A stretch of DNA of 64,000 nt, from NCBI GenBank assembly GCA_028097405.1, contig JAOHEK010000011.1, forward strand, positions 1 through 64,000, in the 5' to 3' direction. The stretch is from Paracoccaceae bacterium (GTDB lineage Bacteria > Pseudomonadota > Alphaproteobacteria > Rhodobacterales > Rhodobacteraceae). The notes under the pieces were generated by a model. The model saw nothing but the letters and a program-made list of their open reading frames with translations, was not told where the DNA came from and made no database searches. Shown here one piece after another: positions 9,905-20,821 of the stretch. Both the position numbers and the translations under genes were made by a program. The first letter of the stretch is position 1. Every line of letters starts with the position of its first letter.

Positions 9905-10384
9905 ATGGATTTCATACTTTTCTGCATATTTCTCGCAACATGTTTTGGGGCCGGGGCAACGGGTGCCGCGTTTCCGCCAGGTGAGTGGTATCGCAACTTA
10001 GTCAAGCCACGCTGGACCCCACCAAACTGGGCGTTTCCGGTTATGTGGACTTCGATCTATCTGTTGATCTCATTTGCGGCTGCGCGTGTGGCGGGCCTTG
10101 AAGGCAGCGGCTATGCGATGGCGTTTTGGGCCGCACAGATTGCGTTCAACGCACTGTGGACGCCGATTTTCTTTGGTTTGCGGCGGATGAGAGATGCGCT
10201 TTTCGTCATGGCGTTCTTGTGGTTGTCAGTGTTGGGCTGTGTCATCACCCATTGGCAATTGGATATCTGGGCTGGTCTCGCCATGGTGCCATATCTGATG
10301 TGGGTCACTGTTGCGGGTGCGCTCAATTACACGGTGTGGCGGATGAACCCGGATGTGTCCGCTGTTGATTTGGCCAAGATCTAA
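9905..10384 (+). CDS. tspO: TspO/MBR-family tryptophan-rich sensory protein (CrtK)
   Basis: PPGEWYRNLVKPRWTPPNWAFPVMWTSIYLLI and W-rich membrane protein; located after crtB. Confidence 0.92.
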   Translation: MDFILFCIFLATCFGAGATGAAFPPGEWYRNLVKPRWTPPNWAFPVMWTSIYLLISFAAARVAGLEGSGYAMAFWAAQIAFNALWTPIFFGLRRMRDALFVMAFLWLSVLGCVITHWQLDIWAGLAMVPYLMWVTVAGALNYTVWRMNPDVSAVDLAKI

Positions 10385-11589
10385 AACTTCCATTTCGCCC
10401 GACGCGGCACGCGCACCGCAAGCATCGTTTTGAGCAGCGGGTTGGCGTAGCGCGTCAAATCGAGGGCTTCGTGCACGCCTTGCACCGTTTCGCCGTCCAA
10501 CTGCGTTTCCACGACAGAGCGGGAATAGAACGGCGCGTCCAGCATTGCCTTCACTTGGCGCGGTTTGGTGCCCGCATCGGCGCGTGTGTCGCGGCGCAAG
10601 GCCCATAGGGTGCGTTTGAAGGGTGTGGAGGCTGGGGATTTCACGTGTTGCGCCGCGCCGCTTGAATCAAAACCGATGGCCGCGTCCAGTGTCGTGCCGT
10701 CGCGGCGTTTGGCGTCGTAGAAGCATGTGGCGCCCGTGGCTGTCGGGTAGCGGGCCCATGTCCATGTGGTGAAGTCGGACTCCAGCGGCCGCGTACCAAA
10801 ATTGCTGTCGAAGTAGCCGTGACCGTCAAATTGCCAACTCTCCGCTTCAAGGTCGACGTTGATCCGCGCGATTGGGGCAAAGGGACGCCAGACGTGCGCG
10901 CCATCGGGCGTAAGTGGCAATTCCACTTGTGTGATGGCAGAGGGCGTCAGCGTGATCCTGCCCCGCATGCGCGCGATTAACGGTAGTGACGAGACCTCGT
11001 TGATGTCGATGACTAGATTGTTGCCTGTCCATTTCAGAGACGAAGGGCCGACGGTCAGCATGTCGGGTGATTGACGCAGCGCACTGCTGCCACGGTCCGT
11101 CATCGCGAACCGTCCGCCTTTGCCGTAGGTCGCCACGTTGATGCAGCAATGGTTGGCTGGATCACCTCTGCCTGACCACGCATACCACGGTGAAAACACA
11201 GAACCGATGAACCCGATTACCGATACTGCACGGGTGCCGTCGTCGCTGACGCCGTCAACGTACCACCATGCGTAGCCGCCTGCGGGCACGTCAATGTTGA
11301 AGGCAGGTCCTGCAAGATCGCTGCGGCCGCGTGCTGTGCGGATAAGGTCGCCATTGGCACCCCCGCCCCCGGATGCGCGCCGCCGCCCGTCAGGTACAGC
11401 CCCTTCAGATGGGTGCGTGCTGTTGGGCGCTTGAGTGCTGCCATCATCCCATGCGGGGATCGCCCGTAAAGCGACCCGCGCGAGGCCGGGAACATCTGGT
11501 CGAAGTCCTGTGGTTGCGTCACAAAGTCGGGCGTCGGCGAGAATGTCAGCCCGTGGTGTGAGAGCCGATCGAGGATGCGTGTCTGACAT
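10381..11589 (-). CDS. crtC: Hydroxyneurosporene synthase / carotenoid 1,2-hydratase CrtC (start uncertain, probably near 11320)
   Basis: GGYAWWYVDGVSDDGTRAVSVIGFIGSVFSPWYAWSGRGDPANHCCINVATYG. The ORF extends far upstream inside crtD, so the true start is likely downstream of 11589. Confidence 0.88.
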   Translation of the reverse strand: MSDTHPRSALTPRADILADARLCDATTGLRPDVPGLARVALRAIPAWDDGSTQAPNSTHPSEGAVPDGRRRASGGGGANGDLIRTARGRSDLAGPAFNIDVPAGGYAWWYVDGVSDDGTRAVSVIGFIGSVFSPWYAWSGRGDPANHCCINVATYGKGGRFAMTDRGSSALRQSPDMLTVGPSSLKWTGNNLVIDINEVSSLPLIARMRGRITLTPSAITQVELPLTPDGAHVWRPFAPIARINVDLEAESWQFDGHGYFDSNFGTRPLESDFTTWTWARYPTATGATCFYDAKRRDGTTLDAAIGFDSSGAAQHVKSPASTPFKRTLWALRRDTRADAGTKPRQVKAMLDAPFYSRSVVETQLDGETVQGVHEALDLTRYANPLLKTMLAVRVPRRAKWKF

Positions 11590-12737
11590 GGGAGCCTCGT
11601 TTCTTCGAAAGATGCGGGCGGGCTGTTGAGGATCACCTCAAACCGCTCAGCGCCGGTGGGGTTTGCGCCGCCGAAACGGTCTTGGGCGCAGACATATAAG
11701 GTTGGGTCCGACTGCGGCTGACCTTTGGCTAAGGGTGCGTATTCAGCCCGAGGGTCGTGGGCGAAGAACACATTGTGCGCCGCAAGATCGACGCCGTCTG
11801 GGATCGCCGCAAACGACATGACATGTGCAGAAAGGCTGCGGGGATGTGTGGCGGATTTTGACACAGCTTTTGCGGCGGTTGGACCAAGAAAGCCTGTGCA
11901 TAAAGCGTTGGGATCGCCGTTAAAGACAACGGCATCAACGGGGATGCGTGCATTGCTGGTGTGGATGGCAGAGGTGCCGCCGTCTTGGGTTTCTATCCGT
12001 GTCACGTGGGTGTCGTATTGAAACGTTGCCCCAAAAGACACGGCGCATTTGGCGATGGTCTGCGCGAGAACGTGCATACCTCCTTCGACATGCCAGACCC
12101 CTTGGCTTTCGACATGCCAGATAAGCGCAAGCAGCGCAGGAGAGGCCGATGGCAGACCACCTACATAGGTTGCGTAACGTGCGAAAAGCTGGGCAAGGCG
12201 CGGATCTGTGAACTGACGGTTCAATGAACTCATCAATGTGCGCAGCGGGTCCATTGCAGGAATCACTGACGCGTTTTTCGCAACTGTGCGGGACAAGCTT
12301 GTCAGCGAGGGGGCCGGGGATTGCATCATCGCAGGATCGAAAACGTCGTATAGCTGGCGGGCGCGGTGCGAGAACGTGATGAACTGATCAGCGGCGGTCT
12401 GACCGAAGGCTTGACGCACATTTGCGACGCTTGTTGCCTGATCTGACATCAGGTCTAACGTGGTTCCATCAGGCCAGAAATGCCGCGCAAGAATGTCTTG
12501 AGAGATAAGCGTGATGTGATCTTCTAAGCGCAGGCCCACATCCGCAAATAGCGCTTCGAAGATTGATTTCATTGTGAGAACCGTGGGGCCTGCGTCGACG
12601 GGACCTGCTGATGTCGGCAGCGTGCGCATCTTGCCACCCATCGTCGCGTGCCGCTCCAGAACAGTCACGCGCAGCCCTGCGTGGGCGAGACGCAAAGCAG
12701 TTGCCAAGCCGCCAATGCCGGCACCGATGATCGCCAC
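11217..12737 (-). CDS. crtD: Methoxyneurosporene dehydrogenase CrtD
   Basis: CrtI-family: AIIGAGIGGLATALRLAHAGLRVTVLERHATMGGKMRTLPTSAGPVDAGPTVLT; GLYLTGGGAHPGAGVPMATLS. Confidence 0.93.
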   Translation of the reverse strand: MAIIGAGIGGLATALRLAHAGLRVTVLERHATMGGKMRTLPTSAGPVDAGPTVLTMKSIFEALFADVGLRLEDHITLISQDILARHFWPDGTTLDLMSDQATSVANVRQAFGQTAADQFITFSHRARQLYDVFDPAMMQSPAPSLTSLSRTVAKNASVIPAMDPLRTLMSSLNRQFTDPRLAQLFARYATYVGGLPSASPALLALIWHVESQGVWHVEGGMHVLAQTIAKCAVSFGATFQYDTHVTRIETQDGGTSAIHTSNARIPVDAVVFNGDPNALCTGFLGPTAAKAVSKSATHPRSLSAHVMSFAAIPDGVDLAAHNVFFAHDPRAEYAPLAKGQPQSDPTLYVCAQDRFGGANPTGAERFEVILNSPPASFEETRLPCQTRILDRLSHHGLTFSPTPDFVTQPQDFDQMFPASRGSLYGRSPHGMMAALKRPTARTHLKGLYLTGGGAHPGAGVPMATLSAQHAAAAILQDLPSTLTCPQAATHGGTLTASATTAPVQYR

Positions 12738-12806
12738 ATGAGGGGGGTCGTTGGTGATGTATCCGATCCTTTTGGCAAAGCTTTGGATTGACAGCTGTGT
12801 ATAATA

Positions 12807-12824
12807 TGTCCAGTTTAGTTTACA
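12807..12824. promoter_or_regulatory. PpsR/CrtJ-type palindrome TGT-N12-ACA (crtD/crtE)
   Basis: TGTCCAGTTTAGTTTACA between divergent crtD and crtE. Confidence 0.75.
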
Positions 12825-12884
12825 ATTAAGATGTCAGCAACAAGTTACATCGTGCTGACGCAGACATCAAAACTGGAGAGCGTC

Positions 12885-13772
12885 ATGGCTTTTGCAGACC
12901 GAATTGAAGTCGCGATTTCTGGTGCGATTTCCAAGGGGCAAACCGTGCCGTCGCCGGGTAAGTTGGCGTCTGCGCTGCATTATGCGGTGACACCGGGTGG
13001 TGCACGGATCAGACCTACGATCTTGCTCAGCGTGGCGAAGGCCTGTGGTGATGACATACCACGATTGGCCGATGCAGCAGCGGCGGCGCTGGAGCTGATC
13101 CATTGCGCATCGCTTGTGCATGATGACCTACCTTGTTTTGATGATGCCGACACGCGGCGCGGCAAACCGTCGGTGCATCGCGCCTTTGGCGAACCGTTGG
13201 CTGTGCTGGCCGGTGACAGCCTGATCGTGATGGCGTTTATGGTTCTGACGCAGGCGGCACATTTGCACCCCGGCCGTGCGATTGAACTAATGAAGGTCAT
13301 TGCTGAACGGACCGGTATGCCCAATGGCATTTGTGCCGGCCAAGGTTGGGAAAGCGAAGATCAGATAGATCTGTCCGCCTACCACCGCGCCAAGACCGGT
13401 GCTTTGTTCATTGCAGCAACCCAGATGGGCGCGATTGCAGCAGGTCAAGATGGCGCACAGTGGGATGAGTTGGGCGCACGCATTGGCGAGGCGTTTCAGG
13501 TGGCCGATGACCTGCGTGATGCGCTTTACGATGAGGCTACATTAGGCAAGCCTGTTGGCCAAGATGACTTGCACGGACGTCCCAATGCGGTGATTGAGCT
13601 GGGCGTCGAAGGGGCCATTGCGCGGATGAAAGACATTCTAAGTGGTGCTATTTCATCCATCCCGAAATGCCCCGGCGAGGCGATGTTGGCGCAGATGGTC
13701 AACGCACAAGCCGAGATGCTAACGCCGATGAAGTGGCGCAGCGCGAAATCCAGCCATATCGCTGGTGAATAG
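12885..13772 (+). CDS. crtE: Geranylgeranyl diphosphate synthase CrtE
   Basis: DDLPCFDDADTRRGKPSVH and DDLRD polyprenyl synthetase motifs. An alternative in-frame start at 12831 is possible. Confidence 0.93.
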   Translation: MAFADRIEVAISGAISKGQTVPSPGKLASALHYAVTPGGARIRPTILLSVAKACGDDIPRLADAAAAALELIHCASLVHDDLPCFDDADTRRGKPSVHRAFGEPLAVLAGDSLIVMAFMVLTQAAHLHPGRAIELMKVIAERTGMPNGICAGQGWESEDQIDLSAYHRAKTGALFIAATQMGAIAAGQDGAQWDELGARIGEAFQVADDLRDALYDEATLGKPVGQDDLHGRPNAVIELGVEGAIARMKDILSGAISSIPKCPGEAMLAQMVNAQAEMLTPMKWRSAKSSHIAGE

Positions 13773-14903
13773 ATGACCGATCTGCCTATCGGTCGCCACA
13801 ACCCTAAGGCGGTCGGCCTGAGGGGCTGGTCATCGCGACTGATTGCGTCGCACAAGTTTCAACGTTGGGCCGCAGGGTTTATGCCAACGCGCGGTGTTGT
13901 GCGTCGCGAAGGTGAGGCCCTTTTTGATCTGCTTTCTGGGTTTTGCCAAAGTCAGGTGCTTATGGCATTGGTCCAGCTCGATATTCCGCAAATGCTGTTG
14001 GACGACCCTTTGACGGTGGATGAGCTTGCTGTGCGTTGCGAAGTGCCGCTGCCACGGATGGTGATCTTGATGCGCGCGGCGCAAGCGTTGCAATTGGTCA
14101 AGCAAAAGCGCGGCAAGCGGTTTGCCCTCGCGCGGCGCGGTGCCGCTTTGGTGGGTGTGCCCGGTTTGGCGGCGATGATCAAACATCACGACATTCTGTA
14201 TCGCGACTTGGCGGATCCCGCCGCGTTCTTTCGCGGCGAGACGCAGACTGAGCTGGCCGATTTCTGGCCTTATGTTTTCGGTGGCGACATGGACGCTGCT
14301 GTGGCCGATACCTATTCGGACTTGATGGCGCAAAGCCAAGAACTTGTGGCCGATGACACTTTACGCACTCTTGATTTTTCAGGTGTGTCGACGTTGCTGG
14401 ATATTGGCGGTGGGTCTGGTGCCTTTTTGGAAAAGGTTGGGCACAAATACCCAAAGCTGAACCTAATGCTTTTCGATTTGCAAAAAGTCGTACCCGCCGC
14501 GCACCCGCGCTTTGCGACTGCTGGCATGACGGCACGGGTCCGGATCGCGGGAGGGTCATTTGTGCATGATCCGATTCCCGAAGGCGCCGATGCCATCAGT
14601 TTGGTGCGCGTTTTGTACGATCATAGTGACAGTACAGTCGCGGATTTACTGGCGAGATGTCACGATGCGTTACCAGAGGGTGGACGGCTTTACATTTCAG
14701 AGCCGATGTCGGGCGGTGATGCGCCAACGCGTGCAGGGGATGTGTATTTCGCCCTTTATACATTGGCGATGCAGACAGGAAAAACAAGATCTGTGGCTGA
14801 AATTGCATCGCTTTGTGTGTCGGCAGGATTTGAAATTGTCGCCAAACCGAAGCCGTTTCGCCCATTTGTGACGGGCTGCTTAATGGCCCGTAAAATCAGC
14901 TGA
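13773..14903 (+). CDS. crtF: Demethylspheroidene O-methyltransferase CrtF
   Basis: SAM-dependent O-methyltransferase: LLDIGGGSGAFLEKV; PGC position between crtE and bchC. Confidence 0.92.
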   Translation: MTDLPIGRHNPKAVGLRGWSSRLIASHKFQRWAAGFMPTRGVVRREGEALFDLLSGFCQSQVLMALVQLDIPQMLLDDPLTVDELAVRCEVPLPRMVILMRAAQALQLVKQKRGKRFALARRGAALVGVPGLAAMIKHHDILYRDLADPAAFFRGETQTELADFWPYVFGGDMDAAVADTYSDLMAQSQELVADDTLRTLDFSGVSTLLDIGGGSGAFLEKVGHKYPKLNLMLFDLQKVVPAAHPRFATAGMTARVRIAGGSFVHDPIPEGADAISLVRVLYDHSDSTVADLLARCHDALPEGGRLYISEPMSGGDAPTRAGDVYFALYTLAMQTGKTRSVAEIASLCVSAGFEIVAKPKPFRPFVTGCLMARKIS

Positions 14904-14910
14904 CCAATAG

Positions 14911-14928
14911 TGTCATTAAATGTTGACA
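14911..14928. promoter_or_regulatory. PpsR/CrtJ-type palindrome 1 upstream of bchC
   Basis: TGTCATTAAATGTTGACA (TGT-N12-ACA), 8 bp from a second site. Confidence 0.8.
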
Positions 14929-14936
14929 CTTTTATA

Positions 14937-14954
14937 TGTCAGACTTACGGTACA
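14937..14954. promoter_or_regulatory. PpsR/CrtJ-type palindrome 2 upstream of bchC
   Basis: TGTCAGACTTACGGTACA (TGT-N12-ACA). The tandem arrangement resembles known bchC promoters. Confidence 0.8.
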
Positions 14955-15004
14955 TATAGAGTATACCACCGCACACCCCCTCAGTCTTTGCTGAGGATTG
15001 CGGA

Positions 15005-15967
15005 TTGGTCAGAAGGGGAGCCGCATTGCAAACCACAGCCGTCATCCTAAAAGGTCCCCGCGATCTTTGCTTGGACACGCTGGATATCAAGGCCCCTGCG
15101 GCTGATGATTTGGTGGTGCAGATCACACATTCTGGCATTTCGACGGGTACTGAAAAGCTGTTCTGGTCCGGTGAAATGCCACCCTTTCCGGGTATGGGTT
15201 ACCCTCTGGTCCCCGGATATGAGGCGACAGGCGAGGTTATGGAGGCCGCTGCTAGCAGCCCCTTTAACGTCGGTGATACGGTCTTTGTGCCTGGTGCAAG
15301 TTGCTATGAAGGCGCGTTTGGCCTTTTCGGCGGTGCTGCGCGTTTGCTTGTCAGTGCAGAGGACCGGGTCACGAAGATCGACGCGGGGCTTGGTGCGCAA
15401 GGTGCCTTATTGGCGCTGGCCGCGACTGCACGTCACGCGATGGCCGGGCAAGGCAAGACTGTGCCGGATCTAATTGTTGGCCACGGTGTGCTGGGACGTT
15501 TGCTTGCAAGACTGACCGTTGCAGCCGGTGCGCCTGCGCCGACGGTTTGGGATACAAACCCCGCCCGTCGCGATGGCGCGGTTGGGTATGATGTCATCGA
15601 TCCCGACACTGACGACCGTCGTGATTACACATCAATCTACGATGCGTCCGGATCTGCGGCAGTGCTGCCGAGCTTGATTGGACGGATCGCCAAAGGCGGC
15701 GAGATCGTCTTGGCGGGTTTCTATACAGACACCATTAGCTTCGCCTTTCCGCCTGCTTTCATGAAGGAAGCCCGATTTCGCATCGCCGCTGAGTGGACCA
15801 AGGGTGACCTGACGGCCACACGTGCGCTTGTCGAAAGCGGTGCGCTTAGCCTTGGCGGATTAATCACACACACATCACAGGCAGCCGATGCGCCACGCGC
15901 GTACGAAACAGCGTTTAGCGATCCGACTTGCTTGAAGATGATGCTTAACTGGAAGGATGCATCGTGA
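15005..15967 (+). CDS. bchC: Bacteriochlorophyllide a dehydrogenase BchC (start codon uncertain)
   Basis: [24 protein letters not shown]...[40 protein letters not shown] start at 15026 is also possible. Confidence 0.93.
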   Translation: MVRRGAALQTTAVILKGPRDLCLDTLDIKAPAADDLVVQITHSGISTGTEKLFWSGEMPPFPGMGYPLVPGYEATGEVMEAAASSPFNVGDTVFVPGASCYEGAFGLFGGAARLLVSAEDRVTKIDAGLGAQGALLALAATARHAMAGQGKTVPDLIVGHGVLGRLLARLTVAAGAPAPTVWDTNPARRDGAVGYDVIDPDTDDRRDYTSIYDASGSAAVLPSLIGRIAKGGEIVLAGFYTDTISFAFPPAFMKEARFRIAAEWTKGDLTATRALVESGALSLGGLITHTSQAADAPRAYETAFSDPTCLKMMLNWKDAS

Positions 15968-16968
15968 AAGACGAAGTGCCAAATCTCAAAGATTTTGACC
16001 AACGCTTGCGCGATGAGGCGAATGAAGACCAGTCCTTGGAGGTGCCGCAAGGTGAGCCGACCAGCAAAACCCAGATCATTGCGATTTATGGCAAAGGCGG
16101 GATCGGAAAATCATTCACGCTGGCGAACCTCAGCCATATGATGGCGGAGCAAGGCAAACGCGTTCTGCTGATCGGTTGCGACCCAAAATCTGACACGACG
16201 TCTTTGCTGTTTGGCGGCAAGGCTTGCCCAACGATCATCGAAACCTCTGGCAAGAAAAAGATTGCTGGTGAAGAGGTCAAGATCGGTGATGTTTGTTTCA
16301 AACGTGGTGGTGTCTTCGCGATGGAACTTGGCGGGCCAGAAGTGGGTCGCGGCTGCGGTGGTCGTGGGATCATCCATGGGTTTGAACTTTTGGAAAAACT
16401 GGGGTTCCATGATTGGGACTTTGACTATGTCTTGCTCGATTTCCTTGGCGACGTGGTTTGCGGTGGTTTTGGGCTGCCGATCGCGCGTGACATGGCGCAA
16501 AAAGTTATTCTGGTCGCCTCGAACGATTTGCAGTCGCTTTATGTGGCCAACAACGTCTGTTCTGCTGTTGAATATTTCCGCAAGCTTGGTGGAAACGTCG
16601 GTGTTGCAGGTCTTGTGATCAACAAAGACGACGGGTCGGGCGAGGCGCAGGCCTTTGCCAAGGCTGTCGATATTCCCGTACTGGCATCGATCCCGCAAGA
16701 CGATGATCTGCGCAAGAAATCGGCGAATTACCAGATCGTTGGCACGTCTGAATCCCAATGGGGTGCGCTATTTGGCCAGCTTGGCGACGCGGTGGGCTTG
16801 GCCCCACCAGTGCGACCCAATCCGCTGGACCAAGACGGATTGCTCGGCCTGTTTGACGCGAAAGATACTGGTGGCGATTACGAATTGGTGCCAGCGACCG
16901 ATCTGGATATGCGCGGTAAGAAATCCGCACCCAAAGCCAGCCTTGAAGTGGTGTATGATGATGTCTGA
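15964..16968 (+). CDS. bchX: Chlorophyllide a reductase iron protein BchX
   Basis: NifH-like: [48 protein letters not shown]. Confidence 0.97.
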   Translation: MKDEVPNLKDFDQRLRDEANEDQSLEVPQGEPTSKTQIIAIYGKGGIGKSFTLANLSHMMAEQGKRVLLIGCDPKSDTTSLLFGGKACPTIIETSGKKKIAGEEVKIGDVCFKRGGVFAMELGGPEVGRGCGGRGIIHGFELLEKLGFHDWDFDYVLLDFLGDVVCGGFGLPIARDMAQKVILVASNDLQSLYVANNVCSAVEYFRKLGGNVGVAGLVINKDDGSGEAQAFAKAVDIPVLASIPQDDDLRKKSANYQIVGTSESQWGALFGQLGDAVGLAPPVRPNPLDQDGLLGLFDAKDTGGDYELVPATDLDMRGKKSAPKASLEVVYDDV

Positions 16969-18547
16969 TTTAGACACCATCGACCAAGGCCGCCAAGGGT
17001 TTGACGTGGGCTATGATGCCGACGGCAGAATTCAGGTGACTGAGGCAAGCGAAGCGGTTCAGGCCGTGGCCGTTGAAGGTGGCTGCACGGCGGGCGTTGG
17101 TGCGATGGATGCGGCGGCACGTGCTGCTGGCAAATCAGAGATCCTAGATCAATACGCGGAAGATTATCCTCAAGGACCGCATGACAAGCCGCAAAGCATG
17201 TGCCCCGCCTTCGGGTCGCTGCGGGTTGGATTGCGGATGAAGCGCACCGCTACGATCCTCAGCGGGTCGGCGTGTTGTGTTTATGGTTTGACCTTCGTGT
17301 CGCACTTTTACGGTGCCCGGCGGTCGGTCGGCTACGTACCGTTCAATTCCGAAACACTGGTCACGGGCAAGTTGTTCGAAGACATCCGCGAGGCGGTGCA
17401 TGACATTGCCGATCCAGACAAACTCGACGCGATTATCGTAACGAATTTGTGTGTGCCGACGGCATCCGGTGTCCCGCTGCGGTTGCTGCCGGAAGAGATT
17501 AACGGCGTGCGTGTCGTGGGCATCGACGTACCAGGTTTTGGCATTCCGACACATGCAGAAGCCAAGGACGTGCTTGCCGGTGCGATGCTCAATTATGCCC
17601 GCAAAGAAATTGAGGCGGGGCCAGTGGCGATGCCTGCCAGCGGCAAATCGGATCGCCCGACGGTCAGTTTGCTGGGCGAGATGTTCCCCGCTGATCCGAT
17701 GGTTATTGGTCAGATGTTGGCACCGCTTGGTTTGGCGGCAGGCCCCGTCGTGCCATGTCGCGAATGGCGCGAACTTTATGCCGCACTTGATTGTGGGGCC
17801 GTCGCTGCGATCCATCCGTTCTACACCGCTAGTGTGCGTGAATTCCAAGCCGCGGGTCGTCCCGTGATCGGGTCTGCGCCTGTTGGATATGACGGTACCG
17901 ACGCTTGGTTGTCTGCGATTGGTGACGTGTTCAATGTCCCGCAGAAGACGATTGATCAGGCGAAAAACCAATTTTTGCCGATGATCAAAGGCGCACTTGA
18001 GAGTGCGCCGATCAACGGGACGATTACGCTGTCGGGCTATGAGGGCAGTGAACTACTCGTTGCGCGCCTTTTAATCGAAAGTGGCGCTGATGTACCCTAT
18101 GTCGGGACAGCTTGCCCTAAGACACCATGGAACGAGGCCGATGCAGCTTGGCTGGTGGCCAAGGGCGTGAAGGTGAAGTTCCGCGCGTCGCTGGAAGATG
18201 ATTGTGCCGCGATGGAGGCGATCAAGCCTGATCTTGCAATTGGGACGACGCCAGTTGTTCAAAAGGGCAAAGAGTTGGGCATCCCATCTTTGTATTTCAC
18301 CAACCTCATTTCAGCGCGGCCCTTGATGGGCGCGGCAGGGGCCGGATCATTGGCGCAGGTCGTCAATGCGGCGATGGGCAACAAGGCGCGGATGGACCAC
18401 ATGCGTGCGTTTTTTGAAGGTGTTGGCCACGGCGACGCGGCAGGCGTTTGGGAAAAGTCCCCTAACTTGCATCCGACTTTCCGCGCAGCCAATGCCAAGA
18501 AACTGGACCGCGCAGCGAAAGCTGCCAAAGCGGCGGAGATGATCTGA
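16961..18547 (+). CDS. bchY: Chlorophyllide a reductase subunit BchY
   Basis: [25 protein letters not shown]...[54 protein letters not shown]. The longer ORF from 16655 overlaps bchX and is trimmed to this start. Confidence 0.95.
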   Translation: MSDLDTIDQGRQGFDVGYDADGRIQVTEASEAVQAVAVEGGCTAGVGAMDAAARAAGKSEILDQYAEDYPQGPHDKPQSMCPAFGSLRVGLRMKRTATILSGSACCVYGLTFVSHFYGARRSVGYVPFNSETLVTGKLFEDIREAVHDIADPDKLDAIIVTNLCVPTASGVPLRLLPEEINGVRVVGIDVPGFGIPTHAEAKDVLAGAMLNYARKEIEAGPVAMPASGKSDRPTVSLLGEMFPADPMVIGQMLAPLGLAAGPVVPCREWRELYAALDCGAVAAIHPFYTASVREFQAAGRPVIGSAPVGYDGTDAWLSAIGDVFNVPQKTIDQAKNQFLPMIKGALESAPINGTITLSGYEGSELLVARLLIESGADVPYVGTACPKTPWNEADAAWLVAKGVKVKFRASLEDDCAAMEAIKPDLAIGTTPVVQKGKELGIPSLYFTNLISARPLMGAAGAGSLAQVVNAAMGNKARMDHMRAFFEGVGHGDAAGVWEKSPNLHPTFRAANAKKLDRAAKAAKAAEMI

Positions 18548-20007
18548 TGCTTGTGCAAGATCATGATCGCGCGGGTGGATATTGGGGGGCTGTTTACGCC
18601 TTTTGCGCCACTAAGGGTCTGCAAGTTGTCATCGACGGGCCGGTTGGCTGCGAAAACCTGCCAGTGACATCCGTGTTGCACTATACCGACGGATTACCAC
18701 CGCATGAATTGCCCATTGTCGTCACCGGACTGGGTGAGGAAGAGATGGGATCGGGCACTGAAGAGTCGATGAAGCGGGCTTGGGACGTTCTTGATCCTGC
18801 TTTGCCCGCCGTTGTTGTGACGGGGTCGATATCTGAAATGATTGGCGGCGGTGTCACGCCGCAAGGCACCAATATTCAGCGGTTCTTGCCACGCACGATT
18901 GATGAGGATCAATGGGAAGCCGCTGACCGCGCGATGACATGGATCTTTACCGAATTTGGGATGACCAAAGGGCGGATGCCGCCTGAGAAAAAGCGCGAAG
19001 AGGGGGCTGCCCCACGTATCAATATTCTTGGGCCGATGTATGGCACGTTCAACATGCCGTCCGATTTGGCTGAAATCCGGCGATTGGTCGAAGGTATCGG
19101 CGCTGAAGTCAACATGGTGATGCCGCTGGGCGCTCATGTGGCTGAAATGCGGGGTCTGGTTAATGCAGATGTGAATATTTGCATGTATCGCGAATTCGGG
19201 CGCGGTCTGTGTGAGGTGTTGAAAAAACCATATCTGCAAGCGCCGATCGGTATTGAATCAACCACGAAGTTTTTGCGCACTTTGGGCGAGATGTTGGACC
19301 TCGATCCTGAGCCATTCATTGAACAAGAAAAGCACTCCACGATTAAACCGGTTTGGGATTTGTGGCGCTCTGTCACACAGGATTTCTTTGCCACAGCGTC
19401 TTTCGCAATCGTGGCCAATGAAACCTATACGCGCGGTATTCAGAATTATCTTGAGAACGATCTTGGATTGCCCTGCGCGTTTGCCATCGCCCGTTTGCGT
19501 GGCAAGAAAACTGATAATGACGAGGTGCGCGAGATGATGCACACCAAAAAACCGCTGATCGTTTTGGGGTCCATCAACGAAAAAATGTACCTCGCAGAGA
19601 TGAAAGCGGGCTTCGGCCCAGCACCGTCATTTATTCCCGCGTCCTTCCCCGGCGCTGCAATCCGCCGCGCGACCGGCACACCGTTTATGGGCTACGCGGG
19701 GGCCACATATCTCCTGCAAGAAGTGTGCAACAGCTTGTTTGACGCGCTGTTCCATATCTTGCCGCTGGCGACCGAAATGGATGCCACGCCCGCCACACCG
19801 ACACTGCTGCGTCGTGATTTCCCTTGGGATGTTGATGCGCAATCGAAATTGGATGAAATCGTTGCGACCCATCCAATTCTGACACGTATATCCGCCGCTA
19901 AAACTTTGCGCGATGCCGCTGAAAAGCGCGCACTCGAACATGGGGCAGAGCGGGTCTTTCTAGAGATCGTTCAAGATCTCGAACTCGCTTCGGGAGGAGC
20001 CAAATGA
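18547..20007 (+). CDS. bchZ: Chlorophyllide a reductase subunit BchZ
   Basis: [68 protein letters not shown]. Confidence 0.97.
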   Translation: MLVQDHDRAGGYWGAVYAFCATKGLQVVIDGPVGCENLPVTSVLHYTDGLPPHELPIVVTGLGEEEMGSGTEESMKRAWDVLDPALPAVVVTGSISEMIGGGVTPQGTNIQRFLPRTIDEDQWEAADRAMTWIFTEFGMTKGRMPPEKKREEGAAPRINILGPMYGTFNMPSDLAEIRRLVEGIGAEVNMVMPLGAHVAEMRGLVNADVNICMYREFGRGLCEVLKKPYLQAPIGIESTTKFLRTLGEMLDLDPEPFIEQEKHSTIKPVWDLWRSVTQDFFATASFAIVANETYTRGIQNYLENDLGLPCAFAIARLRGKKTDNDEVREMMHTKKPLIVLGSINEKMYLAEMKAGFGPAPSFIPASFPGAAIRRATGTPFMGYAGATYLLQEVCNSLFDALFHILPLATEMDATPATPTLLRRDFPWDVDAQSKLDEIVATHPILTRISAAKTLRDAAEKRALEHGAERVFLEIVQDLELASGGAK

Positions 20008-20237
20008 CTGATTTTATGAGTGAAATACCAAATAGCAAATCAGACAAAAAGCGAAACAAGCGATCGAAGGTGGAGTACCACGTCTATCTGGCGCTGATCT
20101 TCCTTACAGCCTTGCCGTTTTGCGCGGCTTTTTGGGTTTATGTGCTGATCCGTACGGGAAAACCGCCGGCGCAAGGTCCGATTCAAACTGCCATGAGTGA
20201 GGCGCGTACAATCACGCCGTGCATCTTCTGGGGCTAA
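20004..20237 (+). CDS. pufQ: PufQ, BChl synthesis/puf operon protein
   Basis: [55 protein letters not shown]. Located between bchZ and pufB; 4-bp overlap with bchZ. Confidence 0.9.
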   Translation: MTDFMSEIPNSKSDKKRNKRSKVEYHVYLALIFLTALPFCAAFWVYVLIRTGKPPAQGPIQTAMSEARTITPCIFWG

Positions 20238-20374
20238 CCAAATACCCCGCGCAGGTTGCGGGGGACAAGATCCGCTTATCCTTCGGGTAGTGGAATTAAG
20301 ACAGGGGAGGAGCCCTTGTTGCAACCCAGTCGCGGGGGACGCGCGGCGTCAGTACTTATTCTTAGGAGAAAAAA

Positions 20375-20533
20375 ATGGCTGATAAAACTGACTTGAGCTT
20401 TACGGGTCTGACAGACGAGCAAGCACAGGAGCTGCACACAGTCTATATGAGCGGATTTATGATCTTCACAGCCGTCGCGGTTGTCGCTCACATTCTGACG
20501 TACATCAAACTGCCTTGGTTCTCGTGGTCTTAG
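20375..20533 (+). CDS. pufB: Light-harvesting 1 beta polypeptide
   Basis: Read directly (absent from the ORF track): [52 protein letters not shown], with AGGAG ribosome-binding site. Confidence 0.95.
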   Translation: MADKTDLSFTGLTDEQAQELHTVYMSGFMIFTAVAVVAHILTYIKLPWFSWS

Positions 20534-20547
20534 GGAGAATATAGACA

Positions 20548-20712
20548 ATGGCACAGTTTTACAAAATCTGGCTGATCTTCGACCCACGTCGCGTTTTCGT
20601 GGCGCAGGGTGTTTTCCTGTTTTTGCTGGCAGCAATGATTCATCTCGTTCTGTTGAGCAATCCAGAGACAAATTGGTTCGAACGTGCATTTAGCACAGTG
20701 GCCGACGAGTAA
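20548..20712 (+). CDS. pufA: Light-harvesting 1 alpha polypeptide
   Basis: Read directly (absent from the ORF track): [54 protein letters not shown]. Confidence 0.95.
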   Translation: MAQFYKIWLIFDPRRVFVAQGVFLFLLAAMIHLVLLSNPETNWFERAFSTVADE

Positions 20713-20727
20713 CTCAGCAACATGACA

Positions 20728-20758
20728 GCTATGGGCGGCGCTGAGTGCCGCCCATAGC
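20728..20758 (+). promoter_or_regulatory. Intercistronic pufA-pufL RNA hairpin (mRNA stability element)
   Basis: GCTATGGGCGGC-GCTGAGT-GCCGCCCATAGC: perfect 12-bp stem, 7-nt loop. Confidence 0.85.
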
Positions 20759-20821
20759 AAACCGTTTCAAATCAAACATGACCTCGCGATGCACGCGGCG
20801 TCGTGAGCAGGGAGAAAGAAG

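Noticed and set aside
12788-12805. TTGACA and TATAAT strings upstream of crtE as a sigma70 promoter
   Set aside because: Only 6 bp separate the two hexamers, far from the required 16-18 bp, so they cannot form one promoter.
17144-17971. 275-aa minus-strand ORF opposite bchY
   Set aside because: Opposite a clear BchY coding region; no recognisable protein family.
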